Source of the DNA: Hydrogenophaga sp. Root209
GTDB taxonomy: Bacteria > Pseudomonadota > Gammaproteobacteria > Burkholderiales > Burkholderiaceae_C
Direction of reading: 5' to 3'
Assembly: GCF_001428625.1 (NCBI RefSeq)
Contig: NZ_LMIE01000001.1
Location: 389,204-453,203 of the forward strand
DNA: 64,000 nt
Under the pieces are notes generated by a model, which saw only the letters and a program-made list of their open reading frames with translations, was not told the DNA's origin and did not search any database. The translations under genes and the position numbers were made by a program. The number at the start of each line of letters is the position of its first letter. Position 1 is the first letter of the stretch. Positions 6,561 to 15,086 of this stretch are shown piece after piece.

Positions 6561-7895
6561 TCAGGCTGCGTTGCCGTAACGATCCAGCTCCCAGTCGCTC
6601 ACCTGCTGGCTGTAGCTGGCCCATTCAGCGTGCTTGAGCGCAAGGAATTCGGCACAGAACGCATCGCCCACGGCAGCACGCAACGGTGCGTCCTGCTCCA
6701 GCGCCTGCAGCGCGGCGAACAGGTCGCGCGGCAGGCGTTCGGGCATGGCCTCACCGCGCGCATGCACCTCGTACAGGTCGTCGGCGCAGGGCGTGGCGGC
6801 GGGCAAGGCCTGCTCGATGCCCGAGAGGCCGGCGGCCAGCGTGCCGGCGATGGCGGCGTACACGTTGCACGACGGGTCGGGCAGGCGCCACTCGATGCGC
6901 CCGGCCACGGTGCGCACGAGGCAGGTGCGGTTGTTGTCGCCCATGGCCTTCCACACCGGCGACCAGGTGGTGCCGGATGCGCTGCGGCTGGCCGCCAGGC
7001 GCTTGTAGCTGTTGACGGTGGGCGCGCACAGGGCGGCCAATGCGTCGGCGTGGTGCAGCAGGCCGGCGGCGAACTGGTGGCCGGCGGTGCTCAGGCCCAG
7101 CGCGCCGGCCGGGTCGGCCATCACCGCGTTTCCCTTGCTGTCGGTCAGGCTCAGGTGGAAATGCAGCCCGCTGCCCGGCGCGTGCGCCAGCGGCTTGGGC
7201 ATGGTGGAAAACACCGCGCCGTGCTGCGCCGCCACCGCCTGCGCGGCGAGCTTGAAGAGCTGGTAACGGTCGGCGGCGGCCAGCGCGTCGTCGTGCTGGT
7301 AATTGATCTCGTATTGGCCACACGCGTCTTCGTGGTCGATCTGCTGCAACCCGAAGCCCAGCGCGGTGAGCGTCTGGCGCATCGCATCGAGAAACGCGTA
7401 GTTGCGCCCGATGGCCTGCAAGTCGTACGAGGGTTTGGCGAGGCCGTCCAACGCATCGGCCACCTGCCAGCGGCCCTGGGCGTCGCGCTTGAGCAGGAAG
7501 AACTCGGGCTCGATGCCGACCCACAGCGTCCAGCCGCGCGCGTTCAGGCGCTCGACCTGGCGCTTGAGCACCTGGCGCGAGCAGGTGTCCAGCGGCTCGC
7601 CGCCGGCAAAACCGTCGCACACCGCGTGCGCCACGCCGGGCATGAAGGGCAGCGGGCGCAGGCTCTCGGGCACCACACGGCCCATGTACTCGCTGCGCGC
7701 GCCCATGCGCGGCAGGCCGGTGCCGCTGATGCTCGGGCCAGAGAAGCCGGCACCGCTGCTCACCGCACCAGGCAGGCCTTCGAGCGGCACCAGCTTGCCC
7801 TTGGGACCGCCAGGCAGGTCGGTGAAGGTGGTGAGCACCGAGTGGATGCCCTGCGCGCGCAGGGCGTTGATACGTTCGTCTAATGACAAGCTCAA
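6561..7895 (-). CDS. Glutamine-synthetase family protein (GlnT/type III-like or gamma-glutamylpolyamine synthetase)
   Basis: A 444-residue protein of the glutamine synthetase superfamily: N-terminal beta-grasp region (residues 1-100), then IEPEFFLL (metal-ligand EPE), GQYEINYQHDDAL, a PGSGLHFHLSL ATP/metal motif and NRTCLVRTVAGRIEWRLPD. Length matches the short GS-like enzymes that ligate ammonia or amines to glutamate. It starts with TTG at 7895, the TTGA overlapping the stop of the aminotransferase upstream, which implies translational coupling. Its presence with a second GS-like gene (16544-17914) in one locus suggests a different amine substrate or a true glutamate-ammonia ligase role to reassimilate nitrogen; sequence alone does not decide. 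Confidence 0.85.
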   Translation of the reverse strand: MSLSLDERINALRAQGIHSVLTTFTDLPGGPKGKLVPLEGLPGAVSSGAGFSGPSISGTGLPRMGARSEYMGRVVPESLRPLPFMPGVAHAVCDGFAGGEPLDTCSRQVLKRQVERLNARGWTLWVGIEPEFFLLKRDAQGRWQVADALDGLAKPSYDLQAIGRNYAFLDAMRQTLTALGFGLQQIDHEDACGQYEINYQHDDALAAADRYQLFKLAAQAVAAQHGAVFSTMPKPLAHAPGSGLHFHLSLTDSKGNAVMADPAGALGLSTAGHQFAAGLLHHADALAALCAPTVNSYKRLAASRSASGTTWSPVWKAMGDNNRTCLVRTVAGRIEWRLPDPSCNVYAAIAGTLAAGLSGIEQALPAATPCADDLYEVHARGEAMPERLPRDLFAALQALEQDAPLRAAVGDAFCAEFLALKHAEWASYSQQVSDWELDRYGNAA

Positions 7896-9190
7896 GCGAG
7901 CACCTCGGCCAGCGCGGCATCAAACGCGGCCAGGCCTTCGGCGAACACGCTGTCTTCGATGGTCAACGGAAAGAGGAAACGGATCACGTTGCCGTAGACG
8001 CCGCAGGTCAGCAGCAGCAGGCCACGCTGGAGCGCGGCGGCTTGCACCTGTTTCGTGGTGTCGGCATCGGGCGCGCCGGCGGGGTCGATGAACTCGCAGG
8101 CCACCATGGCGCCCAGGCCGCGCACGTCGCCCATGCGCTTGGGGTACATGGCGCTCTGGGCCGTCAGGTGGCCGATGAGCTGGTCACCCAGCTTCTGCGC
8201 GCGCTCGGGCAGCTTTTCTTCTGCCATCACGTCAAGCACCGCATGCGACGCCGCGATGGCCAGCGGGTTGCCGGCGTAGGTGCCGCCCAGGCCGCCCGGG
8301 GCCGGGCCGTCCATGATGGCGGCCTTGCCCGACACGGCTGACAGCGTGGTGCCGCCGGCCATGCTCTTGGCCATGGTCATGAGGTCGACCGACACGCCGA
8401 AATGCTCCATGGCAAACATCTTGCCGGTGCGCGCAAAACCGGTCTGCACCTCGTCGGCCACCAGCAGGATGCCGTGCTGGTCGCAGAGCTCGCGCAGCCA
8501 CTTCACCGCTGCGGGCTGGATCACGTTGAAACCGCCCTCGCCCTGCACCGGCTCGAACACGATGGCCGCCACGCGGCTGGGTTCGATGTCGCACTTGAAG
8601 AGCTGCTCCATCGCGCGCTTCGTGTCGTCCAGCGAACTGCAATGGCAGGGAAACGGCACGTGGAAGATCTCGGACGGGAACGGGCCGAAGCCGGCCTTGT
8701 AGGGCTGCACCTTGCCGGTGAGCGCCACCGCGAACATGCTGCGGCCGTGGAACGCGCCACCGAAGGCGATGACGCCAGTGCGCCCGGTGCTGTAGCGCGC
8801 GATCTTCATCGCGTTCTCGATCGCCTCCGCGCCGGTGGAGAAAAACGCGGTCTTCACGGGGCCGTCGATCGGCACGATGGCGTTGATGCGCTCGGCCAGC
8901 GCCACGTACTCGGTGTAGGGCACGACCTGGTAGCAGCTGTGCGTGAAGCGCTGCAGCTGCGCGGCGATGGCGGCCTGCACCTTGGGGTGCACGTGCCCGG
9001 TGTTAAGCACCGCGATGCCGCCGGCGAAGTCGATGAAGCGGCGGCCCTCGATGTCCCAGAACTCGGCGTTCAACGCCCGGTCGATGAAGAAGTCGCCATA
9101 CACACCCACGCCGCGCGGCGTGGCAGCCTGGCGGCGCGCGTGCCAGGCGGCGTTGGTGTTGTCGGTCTTGATGTCGTTCATGGCGTTCAT
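7892..9190 (-). CDS. gabT: 4-aminobutyrate aminotransferase
   Basis: A 432-residue class III PLP aminotransferase closely resembling GabT/PuuE. Visible features are TGAEAIENAMKIAR (cofactor phosphate region), FEPVQGEGG, the DEVQTGFARTGK motif and the PLP lysine in MTMAKSMAGG. It would transfer the amino group of GABA to 2-oxoglutarate, giving succinate semialdehyde, the last nitrogen-releasing step of putrescine breakdown. The start at 9190 (MNAMNDIKTD) has a GGAGACACCC stretch in front; a longer frame to 9307 lies inside the upstream aldehyde dehydrogenase gene and is not used. It is 10 bases after that gene and overlaps the following GS-like gene. Confidence 0.92.
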   Translation of the reverse strand: MNAMNDIKTDNTNAAWHARRQAATPRGVGVYGDFFIDRALNAEFWDIEGRRFIDFAGGIAVLNTGHVHPKVQAAIAAQLQRFTHSCYQVVPYTEYVALAERINAIVPIDGPVKTAFFSTGAEAIENAMKIARYSTGRTGVIAFGGAFHGRSMFAVALTGKVQPYKAGFGPFPSEIFHVPFPCHCSSLDDTKRAMEQLFKCDIEPSRVAAIVFEPVQGEGGFNVIQPAAVKWLRELCDQHGILLVADEVQTGFARTGKMFAMEHFGVSVDLMTMAKSMAGGTTLSAVSGKAAIMDGPAPGGLGGTYAGNPLAIAASHAVLDVMAEEKLPERAQKLGDQLIGHLTAQSAMYPKRMGDVRGLGAMVACEFIDPAGAPDADTTKQVQAAALQRGLLLLTCGVYGNVIRFLFPLTIEDSVFAEGLAAFDAALAEVLA

Positions 9191-9200
9191 GGGTGTCTCC

Positions 9201-10670
9201 TTATACGGGGCTGTCGATGCGAATCCACGTCGTCTTCGTCTCGGTGTACTTGTCGAACGCATGCAGCGACTTGTCGCGCCCCACGCCGCTCTGCTTGAAG
9301 CCACCAAAGGGCACGGTGATGTCGTCCTCGTCGTACGAGTTCACGTGCACCGTGCCCGCGCGCAACGCGCGCGCCACACCGTGCGCCTTGTTGATGTCGC
9401 GGGTCCACACGGCTGCCTGCAGGCCATAAATGCTGTTGTTGGCCTCGCGAACCACCTCGGCCGCGTCGGTGAAGCTCAGCACCGAGAGCACCGGGCCAAA
9501 GATCTCCTCGCGCGCGATCGTCATCTGCGGTGTCACGCCGTCGAAGATGGTGGGCAGCACGTAGTTGCCGCCAGCCACCGGCATGGCCGCCTCGCCGCCG
9601 GCCAGCAGCGTCGCGCCCTCGGACTTGCCCGACTCGATGTAACGCAGCACCGTGTCCATCTGAACCTTGTCGACGATGGCACCCATGGTGGTGGCCTTGT
9701 CCAGCGGGTTGCCGGGTTGGTAGTCGGGCACCAGCTTCAGGGCTTTTTCCAGGAAGGCGTCCTTGATCGACGCCTCGACGAACAGGCGCGAAGGCGCGTT
9801 GCAACTCTCGCCCTGGTTGAAGAAGATGCTGCTCACCGCCGCGTCCACCGCCTTGTCCAGGTTCGGGCAGTCGGCGAACACGATGTTGGGCGACTTGCCG
9901 CCCAGCTCCGTCCAGGCGCGCTTCAAATTGCTCTGTCCAGCCATCACGTGGATCTGCTTGCCCACGCGGGTGCTGCCGGTGAAGGCGATGCAGTCCACGT
10001 CCATGTGCAGGGCCAGCGGGCTGCCGGCCTCGGGGCCGTAGCCCGGCACCACGTTGAACACGCCGGGCGGGATGCCGGCGGCCAGCGCCAGCTCGGCCAG
10101 GCGCAGCGCTGTCAGCGGGCTCTTTTCGCTGGGCTTCAAGACCACCGAATTGCCGGCGGCCAGCGCGGGCGCGATCTTCCACGCCGCCATGATCAGGGGG
10201 TAATTCCAGGGCACGATCACGCCCACCACACCCACCGGCTCGCGCGTGATCAGCGCCAGCGCAGTGCGCCCCGTGGGCGCGATCTCGTCGTACACCTTGT
10301 CCACCGCCTCGCCGTACCAGCGGATGCAGTTGGCCGCGCTGTTCACGTCCACGCTCTTGGCGTACCTGATCGGCTTGCCCATGTCCAATGTCTCGGTCAG
10401 CGCCAGTTCGTCCGCGTGCGCGGCAAGCTGCTCGGCGAACTTGATCATGATGCGTTTGCGCTGCGCCGGCGCCAGGCCGCTCCAGCGGCGGTCTTCAAAG
10501 GCGGCGCGGCCGGCGGCCACGGCGGCGTCGATGTCGGCCTCGCCGCAACGCGCCACGGCGGTGAGCAAGCGGCCGTCCACGGGAGAGATGCAGTCAAAGG
10601 TCTGGCCATCGCGCGCGGCGACGCGTTCGCCGTTGATGAATGCGCGGCCGTCGAAGCTCGGTTCGGTCAT
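9201..10670 (-). CDS. puuC: Aldehyde dehydrogenase, PuuC type
   Basis: A 489-residue NAD(P)-dependent aldehyde dehydrogenase. The cofactor motif is GFTGSTRVGKQ-like (AFTGSTRVGKQI), the general base is in ELGGKSPNIVF and the nucleophilic cysteine in FFNQGESCNAPSRL; EEIFGPVLSVL and the C-terminal PFGGFKQSGVGRD are present. This length and the context match gamma-glutamyl-gamma-aminobutyraldehyde dehydrogenase of the Puu route; it could also oxidise 4-aminobutanal formed by the aminotransferase at 15087-16526. The start at 10670 (MTEPSFDGRAF) is favoured over an upstream frame to 10841 that overlaps the permease gene end. A 103-base gap separates it from potI. Confidence 0.92.
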   Translation of the reverse strand: MTEPSFDGRAFINGERVAARDGQTFDCISPVDGRLLTAVARCGEADIDAAVAAGRAAFEDRRWSGLAPAQRKRIMIKFAEQLAAHADELALTETLDMGKPIRYAKSVDVNSAANCIRWYGEAVDKVYDEIAPTGRTALALITREPVGVVGVIVPWNYPLIMAAWKIAPALAAGNSVVLKPSEKSPLTALRLAELALAAGIPPGVFNVVPGYGPEAGSPLALHMDVDCIAFTGSTRVGKQIHVMAGQSNLKRAWTELGGKSPNIVFADCPNLDKAVDAAVSSIFFNQGESCNAPSRLFVEASIKDAFLEKALKLVPDYQPGNPLDKATTMGAIVDKVQMDTVLRYIESGKSEGATLLAGGEAAMPVAGGNYVLPTIFDGVTPQMTIAREEIFGPVLSVLSFTDAAEVVREANNSIYGLQAAVWTRDINKAHGVARALRAGTVHVNSYDEDDITVPFGGFKQSGVGRDKSLHAFDKYTETKTTWIRIDSPV

Positions 10671-10773
10671 GGGATGTCTCGGGAGGTTGCAAGGCGGGAA
10701 TTGGCCCCATGCTACGCCCGAAACTACAACCGCTGCAAAGCCACTTTCCCCGGTGGCCAGCGATCCAGTGGGT

Positions 10774-11610
10774 TCAACTTTTTGCGGCCGCCGCGATCTC
10801 CCGCTCGCGTTTTTTGGTCGAATGCGCCACCCACACCGCATAGCTCACGATCACCACCGTCACCGTCACGATCAGCAGCGTGGCCGCGGCGTAGACGGTG
10901 GGGTTGATGCCCCGGCGCGCGTAACCGAAGATCACCTGCGGCAGCGTGTTCACGCCCGGGCCCGAGAGGAATTCAGCGATCACCACGTCGTCGAACGACA
11001 GCGTGAACGCCAGCAGAAAGGCCGCCAGGATGGCCTGGAAGATGTTGGGCAGCGTGATCAGGAAAAACACCTGGTGTGGCCGAGCACCCAGGTCCATGGC
11101 CGCCTCTTCGATCGAGCGGTCCATCTCCAGCAGGCGCGACTGGATCACCACCATGCCGTAGGCCATGCCCAGCAGCGTGTGGCCCAGGATGATGGTGAGC
11201 TGGCCGCGCTGCGGCCAGCCAAAGAAGTTCTGCGCGCCCACGGCCAAGAGCAGCAGCGACAGGCCGATGATCACCTCGGGCATCACCAGCGGCGCATTGA
11301 CCATGCCGGAGAAGATGGTGCGGCCGATGAAGCGGCGGTAGCGCACCAGCACGAAGGCGGCGAACGTGGCCAGCACCGCCGAGAGCACCCCGGTGACCGC
11401 CGCCACCTTGAGCGAGAGCCAGAAGGCCTCGACGATCTTGGTGTCGCGGGTGAGGGCTTCGTACCAGCGCAACGAAAAGCCGGTGAAGCGCGCGTCCTGG
11501 CGTGTGCTGTTGAACGAGAACACGATCATGAACAGCAGCGGCAGGTAGAGGAAGGCGAACACCAGCGCCAGCCAGGCCTTGCCGAAGTGTTTTTCAAACA
11601 GTGGTTTCAT
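10774..11610 (-). CDS. potI: Putrescine ABC transporter permease PotI
   Basis: A 278-residue inner-membrane permease with six predicted helices and the binding-protein-dependent transport motif EEAAMDLGARPHQVFFLITL, whose EAA loop docks on PotA. Sequence features such as FSFNSTRQDARFTGFSLRWY are typical of PotI/PotC. It follows potH by 13 bases. With PotF, PotA and PotH it forms an ATP-driven putrescine importer. Spermidine-type (PotABCD) function cannot be excluded by sequence, but the surrounding putrescine catabolic genes favour putrescine. The C-terminus ends in a charged KKREREIAAAAKS tail. Confidence 0.92.
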   Translation of the reverse strand: MKPLFEKHFGKAWLALVFAFLYLPLLFMIVFSFNSTRQDARFTGFSLRWYEALTRDTKIVEAFWLSLKVAAVTGVLSAVLATFAAFVLVRYRRFIGRTIFSGMVNAPLVMPEVIIGLSLLLLAVGAQNFFGWPQRGQLTIILGHTLLGMAYGMVVIQSRLLEMDRSIEEAAMDLGARPHQVFFLITLPNIFQAILAAFLLAFTLSFDDVVIAEFLSGPGVNTLPQVIFGYARRGINPTVYAAATLLIVTVTVVIVSYAVWVAHSTKKREREIAAAAKS

Positions 11611-11623
11611 GGTCTGGCCTTGT

Positions 11624-12538
11624 TCACTTGCGAGGTTCGGCGGCGTCGGCGGTATGGTGGTAGTAGAGCGCCAGCGGAATCACGATCAGCGCGATCATGA
11701 TCACCGCCAGCGCGGTGGCGCGCGGCCAGTCGTTGGCGGTGAACATCTCGTCCCAAACCACGCGCCCGATCATCAGGTTCTCCGGTCCGCCCAGCAGCGA
11801 GGGAATCACGAACTCGCCCACGCAGGGGATGAACACCAGCATGAAGCCGGCCACGATGCCGGCCTTGGACAGCGGCACGGTGATCAGCCAGAAGGCCTTG
11901 AACGGTGTGGTGCCCAGGTCGTAAGCGGCCTCCAGCAGGCGGAAGTCCATCTTCACCAGGTTGGCGTAGAGCGGCAGCACCATGAAGGGCAGGTACACGT
12001 AGGTCATGCCGATGAGCATCGACACGTTGGTGTAGAGCATCTGGATGGGCTCGTCGATGATGCCGATCGACATCATGAGCCGGTTGAGCACGCCCTGGTC
12101 GGTGAGGATGCCCTTCCACGCGTAGACGCGCAGCAAGAACGAGGTCCAGAACGGCAGCATCACCATCAGCAGCAAGGCGGGCCGCACACTGGCTGGCGAG
12201 CGCGCGATGAAGTAGGCAAACGGATAGCCGATCACCAGGCAGAAGAAGGCCGTGCTCAGCGCGTACCCGATGGAGCGCAGGTAGGCGTCCACATAGAGGG
12301 TCTTGAACAGCGGCGCGCCTTCTTCCGTGCGGAAGATCGCGAGGTAGTTCTCGTATTTCAGGCGCAGAACACCGGCCACGGGGTCCCAGATCGGCTTGAA
12401 CGGACTGATGTCGCCGCCCATGTCCACAAAGCTGATGTAGAGCAGGATCAGGAACGGCAGGAAGAAGAAGACGATCAGCCAGACAAAAGGCACGCCGATC
12501 ACGAAGCGTTTGCCGGGGACGGGAATTGAAGATGCCAT
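11624..12538 (-). CDS. potH: Putrescine ABC transporter permease PotH
   Basis: A 304-residue permease paralogous to PotI: N-terminal helix FVWLIVFFFLPFLILLYISF, a long periplasmic segment, then further helices and the EAA-type loop LLEAAYDLGTTPFKAFWLIT. The ATG at 12538 is chosen because GGAG lies 8 bases upstream; nine upstream codons in the open frame have no such site. It lies 36 bases after potA and 13 before potI, in the order potF-A-H-I found in putrescine importers. Partner of PotI in forming the membrane channel. Confidence 0.92.
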   Translation of the reverse strand: MASSIPVPGKRFVIGVPFVWLIVFFFLPFLILLYISFVDMGGDISPFKPIWDPVAGVLRLKYENYLAIFRTEEGAPLFKTLYVDAYLRSIGYALSTAFFCLVIGYPFAYFIARSPASVRPALLLMVMLPFWTSFLLRVYAWKGILTDQGVLNRLMMSIGIIDEPIQMLYTNVSMLIGMTYVYLPFMVLPLYANLVKMDFRLLEAAYDLGTTPFKAFWLITVPLSKAGIVAGFMLVFIPCVGEFVIPSLLGGPENLMIGRVVWDEMFTANDWPRATALAVIMIALIVIPLALYYHHTADAAEPRK

Positions 12539-12574
12539 CGTTGTGCTCCAGACTGCAGTCGGCAAAAGGGCTGG

Positions 12575-13669
12575 TCAGTCGCGGAGGACGATGCCAGCAA
12601 CGTCGCTCCACCAGAAATACACCGTGTCCTCCCAGGTGATGTCCGACAGATCCTGCCGCGAGGTGTTGGCCTCGGTGATCTTGAGCTTGCTGCCGTCGCT
12701 GGCCTGCACGATGTAGGTGTTGTAGGAGCCGAAGTACGCGATCTCCTTGACCTTGCCGGTGAACAGGTTGGTGGACACCCCGTCGGGGCGCTGCTTGCTG
12801 ATCTCGATCTTTTCGGGCCGCACGGCCAGCGCCACCGGCATGTTGAGGTGGCCCGGCACGCCGTGACCCACCTGGATCTCGCCAATGCCGGTGCTCACCG
12901 CGCAGCGGTCGGGCTCGTCCACGCTGAGCTTGCCCTCGAACAGGTTCACGTTGCCGATGAAGTCGGCCACGAACCGGTTGGCCGGGTGCTCGTAGATCTC
13001 TTCGGGCGTGCCCACCTGCAGCACACGTCCCTTGCTCATGACGGCAATGCGGCTGGCCATGGTCATGGCCTCTTCCTGGTCGTGCGTGACCATCACCACC
13101 GTCACGCCCACCTTCTCGATGATGTTGACCAGCTCGAACTGGGTCTGCTCGCGCAGCTTCTTGTCGAGCGCGCCCAGCGGCTCGTCGAGCAGCAGCATCT
13201 TGGGGCGCTTGGCCAGGCTGCGCGCCAGCGCCACGCGCTGCTGCTGCCCGCCCGAGAGCTGGTGTGGCTTGCGCTGGGCGTAGGGCGTGAGCTGCACCAG
13301 GGCCAGCATTTCATCGGTGCGCTGCTTCACCTCCGCCTTGGGCAGGCCTTCGCGCTTGAGGCCAAAGGCCACGTTCTCCCAGATGGTGAGGTGGGGAAAC
13401 AGCGCGTACGACTGGAACATCATGTTGACCGGCCGCTCGTAGGGCGGCATGGCCGCCACGTCCTGGCCACCCAGCAGGATGCGTCCGGAGGTCGGCTTCT
13501 CGAAGCCGGCGAGCATGCGCAGCAGGGTGGACTTGCCACAGCCCGAGCTGCCCAGCAGGGCGAAGATCTCACCCTTGCCGATCGAGAGCGACACCTCGTC
13601 CACCGCCGTGGCGTCGTCGAAGCGCTTGACCAGTTTCTCGGTCACCAGGAAACCCGTTGTGTCTGCCAT
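12575..13669 (-). CDS. potA: Putrescine ABC transporter ATPase PotA/PotG
   Basis: A 364-residue ABC ATPase. Walker A is GSSGCGKST (residues ~37-45), the signature is LSGGQQQRVALARSL, Walker B LLLDEPLGALD and the H-loop VMVTHDQEEAM; a C-terminal TOBE-like regulatory domain occupies about residues 240-364. This is the polyamine/iron/maltose-type importer ATPase; in E. coli the corresponding gene beside potF is named potG. It is separated from potF by an intrinsic terminator, which should lower its expression relative to the binding protein. It energises PotH-PotI. Confidence 0.93.
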   Translation of the reverse strand: MADTTGFLVTEKLVKRFDDATAVDEVSLSIGKGEIFALLGSSGCGKSTLLRMLAGFEKPTSGRILLGGQDVAAMPPYERPVNMMFQSYALFPHLTIWENVAFGLKREGLPKAEVKQRTDEMLALVQLTPYAQRKPHQLSGGQQQRVALARSLAKRPKMLLLDEPLGALDKKLREQTQFELVNIIEKVGVTVVMVTHDQEEAMTMASRIAVMSKGRVLQVGTPEEIYEHPANRFVADFIGNVNLFEGKLSVDEPDRCAVSTGIGEIQVGHGVPGHLNMPVALAVRPEKIEISKQRPDGVSTNLFTGKVKEIAYFGSYNTYIVQASDGSKLKITEANTSRQDLSDITWEDTVYFWWSDVAGIVLRD

Positions 13670-13697
13670 CTTGAAGTCCGTTTCTTCGCTGAAACCA

Positions 13698-13737
13698 ACA
13701 AAAAGGGCTGTTCAACCCAGGAGGATGAACAGCCCTT
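13698..13737 (-). terminator. Intergenic terminator/attenuator between potF and potA
   Basis: AAGGGCTGTTCA (13703-13714) and TGAACAGCCCTT (13726-13737) are perfect 12-base inverted arms with an 11-base loop. Read on the minus strand the stem is followed by a T-run (13704-13700). It lies 18 bases after the potF stop and 29 before the potA start region. Partial termination would give more binding protein than transporter, a common arrangement in ABC importer operons. Confidence 0.85.
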
Positions 13738-13755
13738 GGCCCGTGCAGCGGCGCT

Positions 13756-14934
13756 TTACTTGCCGCGTTTGAAGGCGTTGTAGGTGTCGTTGAGCGTGCT
13801 GGCAATCTCGTTGGAGTAGCCACCGGTGGCGATCAGGCGCGCCGTGTCGGCATCGCTCAGGAAGATGGTCTTGTTGTTCTTGACCTCGTCCTTGATGTCG
13901 GCCAGGGCTGCCTTGTTGCCGGTGGGGTAGTTCAGCTCGTTGGCCATGGCAGCGCCGTTGGCGGCGCGCAGGTAGAAGTCGATGAAGGCGTGCGCGTTGT
14001 TCACGTGCTTGGCGTCCTTGGGGATGGCCATGGTGTCGATGAAGACCAGACCGCCGCCGGTGGGCAGCAGCGGGATGATCTCGTCCTTGCCACCGGTTTC
14101 CTTCACACGGTCACCCGCGATGTTGATGTCGCCCGACCAGCCGATGAAGGCGCAAGCCTTGCCGCCGGCGATGTCGTCGATCATGGTGCTGGAGAACAGG
14201 CGCACGTCCTTGCGCACCTTCTTGAGCATCTCGCCGGCAAGCTTGAAGTCTTCCGGGTTCTCGCTGTAGGCGGGCTTGCCCACGTAGTTCAGCGCCACCG
14301 GCAGGATCTCGCTGGGCGAATCCAGGTAGGCGATGCCGCACGACTTGAGTTTGCTGGAGTACTCGGGTTTGAACACCAGGTCCCAGGCGTTCTCGGGCAT
14401 GGGCATGCTGCCCAGCGCCTTCTCGACCTTCTGCTTGTTGATGCCCACGGTGGTGAAGCCCCAGGCCCACGGCACCAGGTGCTTGTTCTCGGGGTCCACG
14501 CCGGCGATCTTGGCCATGAACTCGGTGTCGAGGTTGGCGTAGTTGGGGATCTTGCTCTTGTCAATCGGCTGGTAGAGGCCGCCCTCGACCTGCTTCTTGG
14601 CGAAGCCGGCGGTGGGGATCACGATGTCGTAGCCGGAATTGCCCGCGACCAGCTTGGCGTGCAGGGCTTCGTTGTTCTCGAAGGTGTCGTAGTTGACCTT
14701 GATGCCGTACTCCTTCTCGAAGTCGGCCACCAGGGTTTCGGTGATGTAGTCGGGCCAGTTGTAGACGTTGAGGACCTTCTCGTCGTCCAGCACCGGGCCG
14801 GCCGGCACCGCAGGAGCGGCAGGGGCAGCAGCCACCGGAGCCGGCTCGGCCGGAGCGGCCACGGGCTCTTCCTTCTTGCCGCACGACGCCAGCAGGATCG
14901 CCGACATTGCAATAACCAAAACGTGTTTCTTCAT
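13756..14934 (-). CDS. potF: Putrescine-binding lipoprotein PotF
   Basis: A 392-residue extracytoplasmic binding protein of the PotD/PotF family. The N-terminus is a lipoprotein signal (MKKHVLVIAMSAILLAS-C18), followed by an Ala/Pro-rich linker to about residue 48, then the bilobed domain beginning KVLNVYNWPDYITETLV. In Gram-negative bacteria PotF is usually a free periplasmic protein, so the lipobox here implies anchoring to a membrane. It captures putrescine for PotAHI. It is the first transporter gene; an intrinsic terminator follows it. Substrate preference between putrescine and spermidine is inferred from neighbours. Confidence 0.9.
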   Translation of the reverse strand: MKKHVLVIAMSAILLASCGKKEEPVAAPAEPAPVAAAPAAPAVPAGPVLDDEKVLNVYNWPDYITETLVADFEKEYGIKVNYDTFENNEALHAKLVAGNSGYDIVIPTAGFAKKQVEGGLYQPIDKSKIPNYANLDTEFMAKIAGVDPENKHLVPWAWGFTTVGINKQKVEKALGSMPMPENAWDLVFKPEYSSKLKSCGIAYLDSPSEILPVALNYVGKPAYSENPEDFKLAGEMLKKVRKDVRLFSSTMIDDIAGGKACAFIGWSGDINIAGDRVKETGGKDEIIPLLPTGGGLVFIDTMAIPKDAKHVNNAHAFIDFYLRAANGAAMANELNYPTGNKAALADIKDEVKNNKTIFLSDADTARLIATGGYSNEIASTLNDTYNAFKRGK

Positions 14935-15086
14935 GGTGGTGCTCGCTCCTGAGAGGGGTTGATCAATGACAACTCGAACCGAAAGGCATGGAAAAGACTG
15001 GACAACAATCTAGCAAGTTCCAGACCCGCCGCCGCCAAAAACTCACCCCATTGGCGCGTTCCGGCGTACTGCAGAGGGCATTCTAT

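Noticed and set aside
5970-7883. A 637-codon open frame on the plus strand
   Set aside because: It lies antisense to the clearly homologous glutamine-synthetase-like and kinase-like genes; its product has no domain signal and is Arg/Gly/His-rich, as expected from the complement of GC-rich codons.
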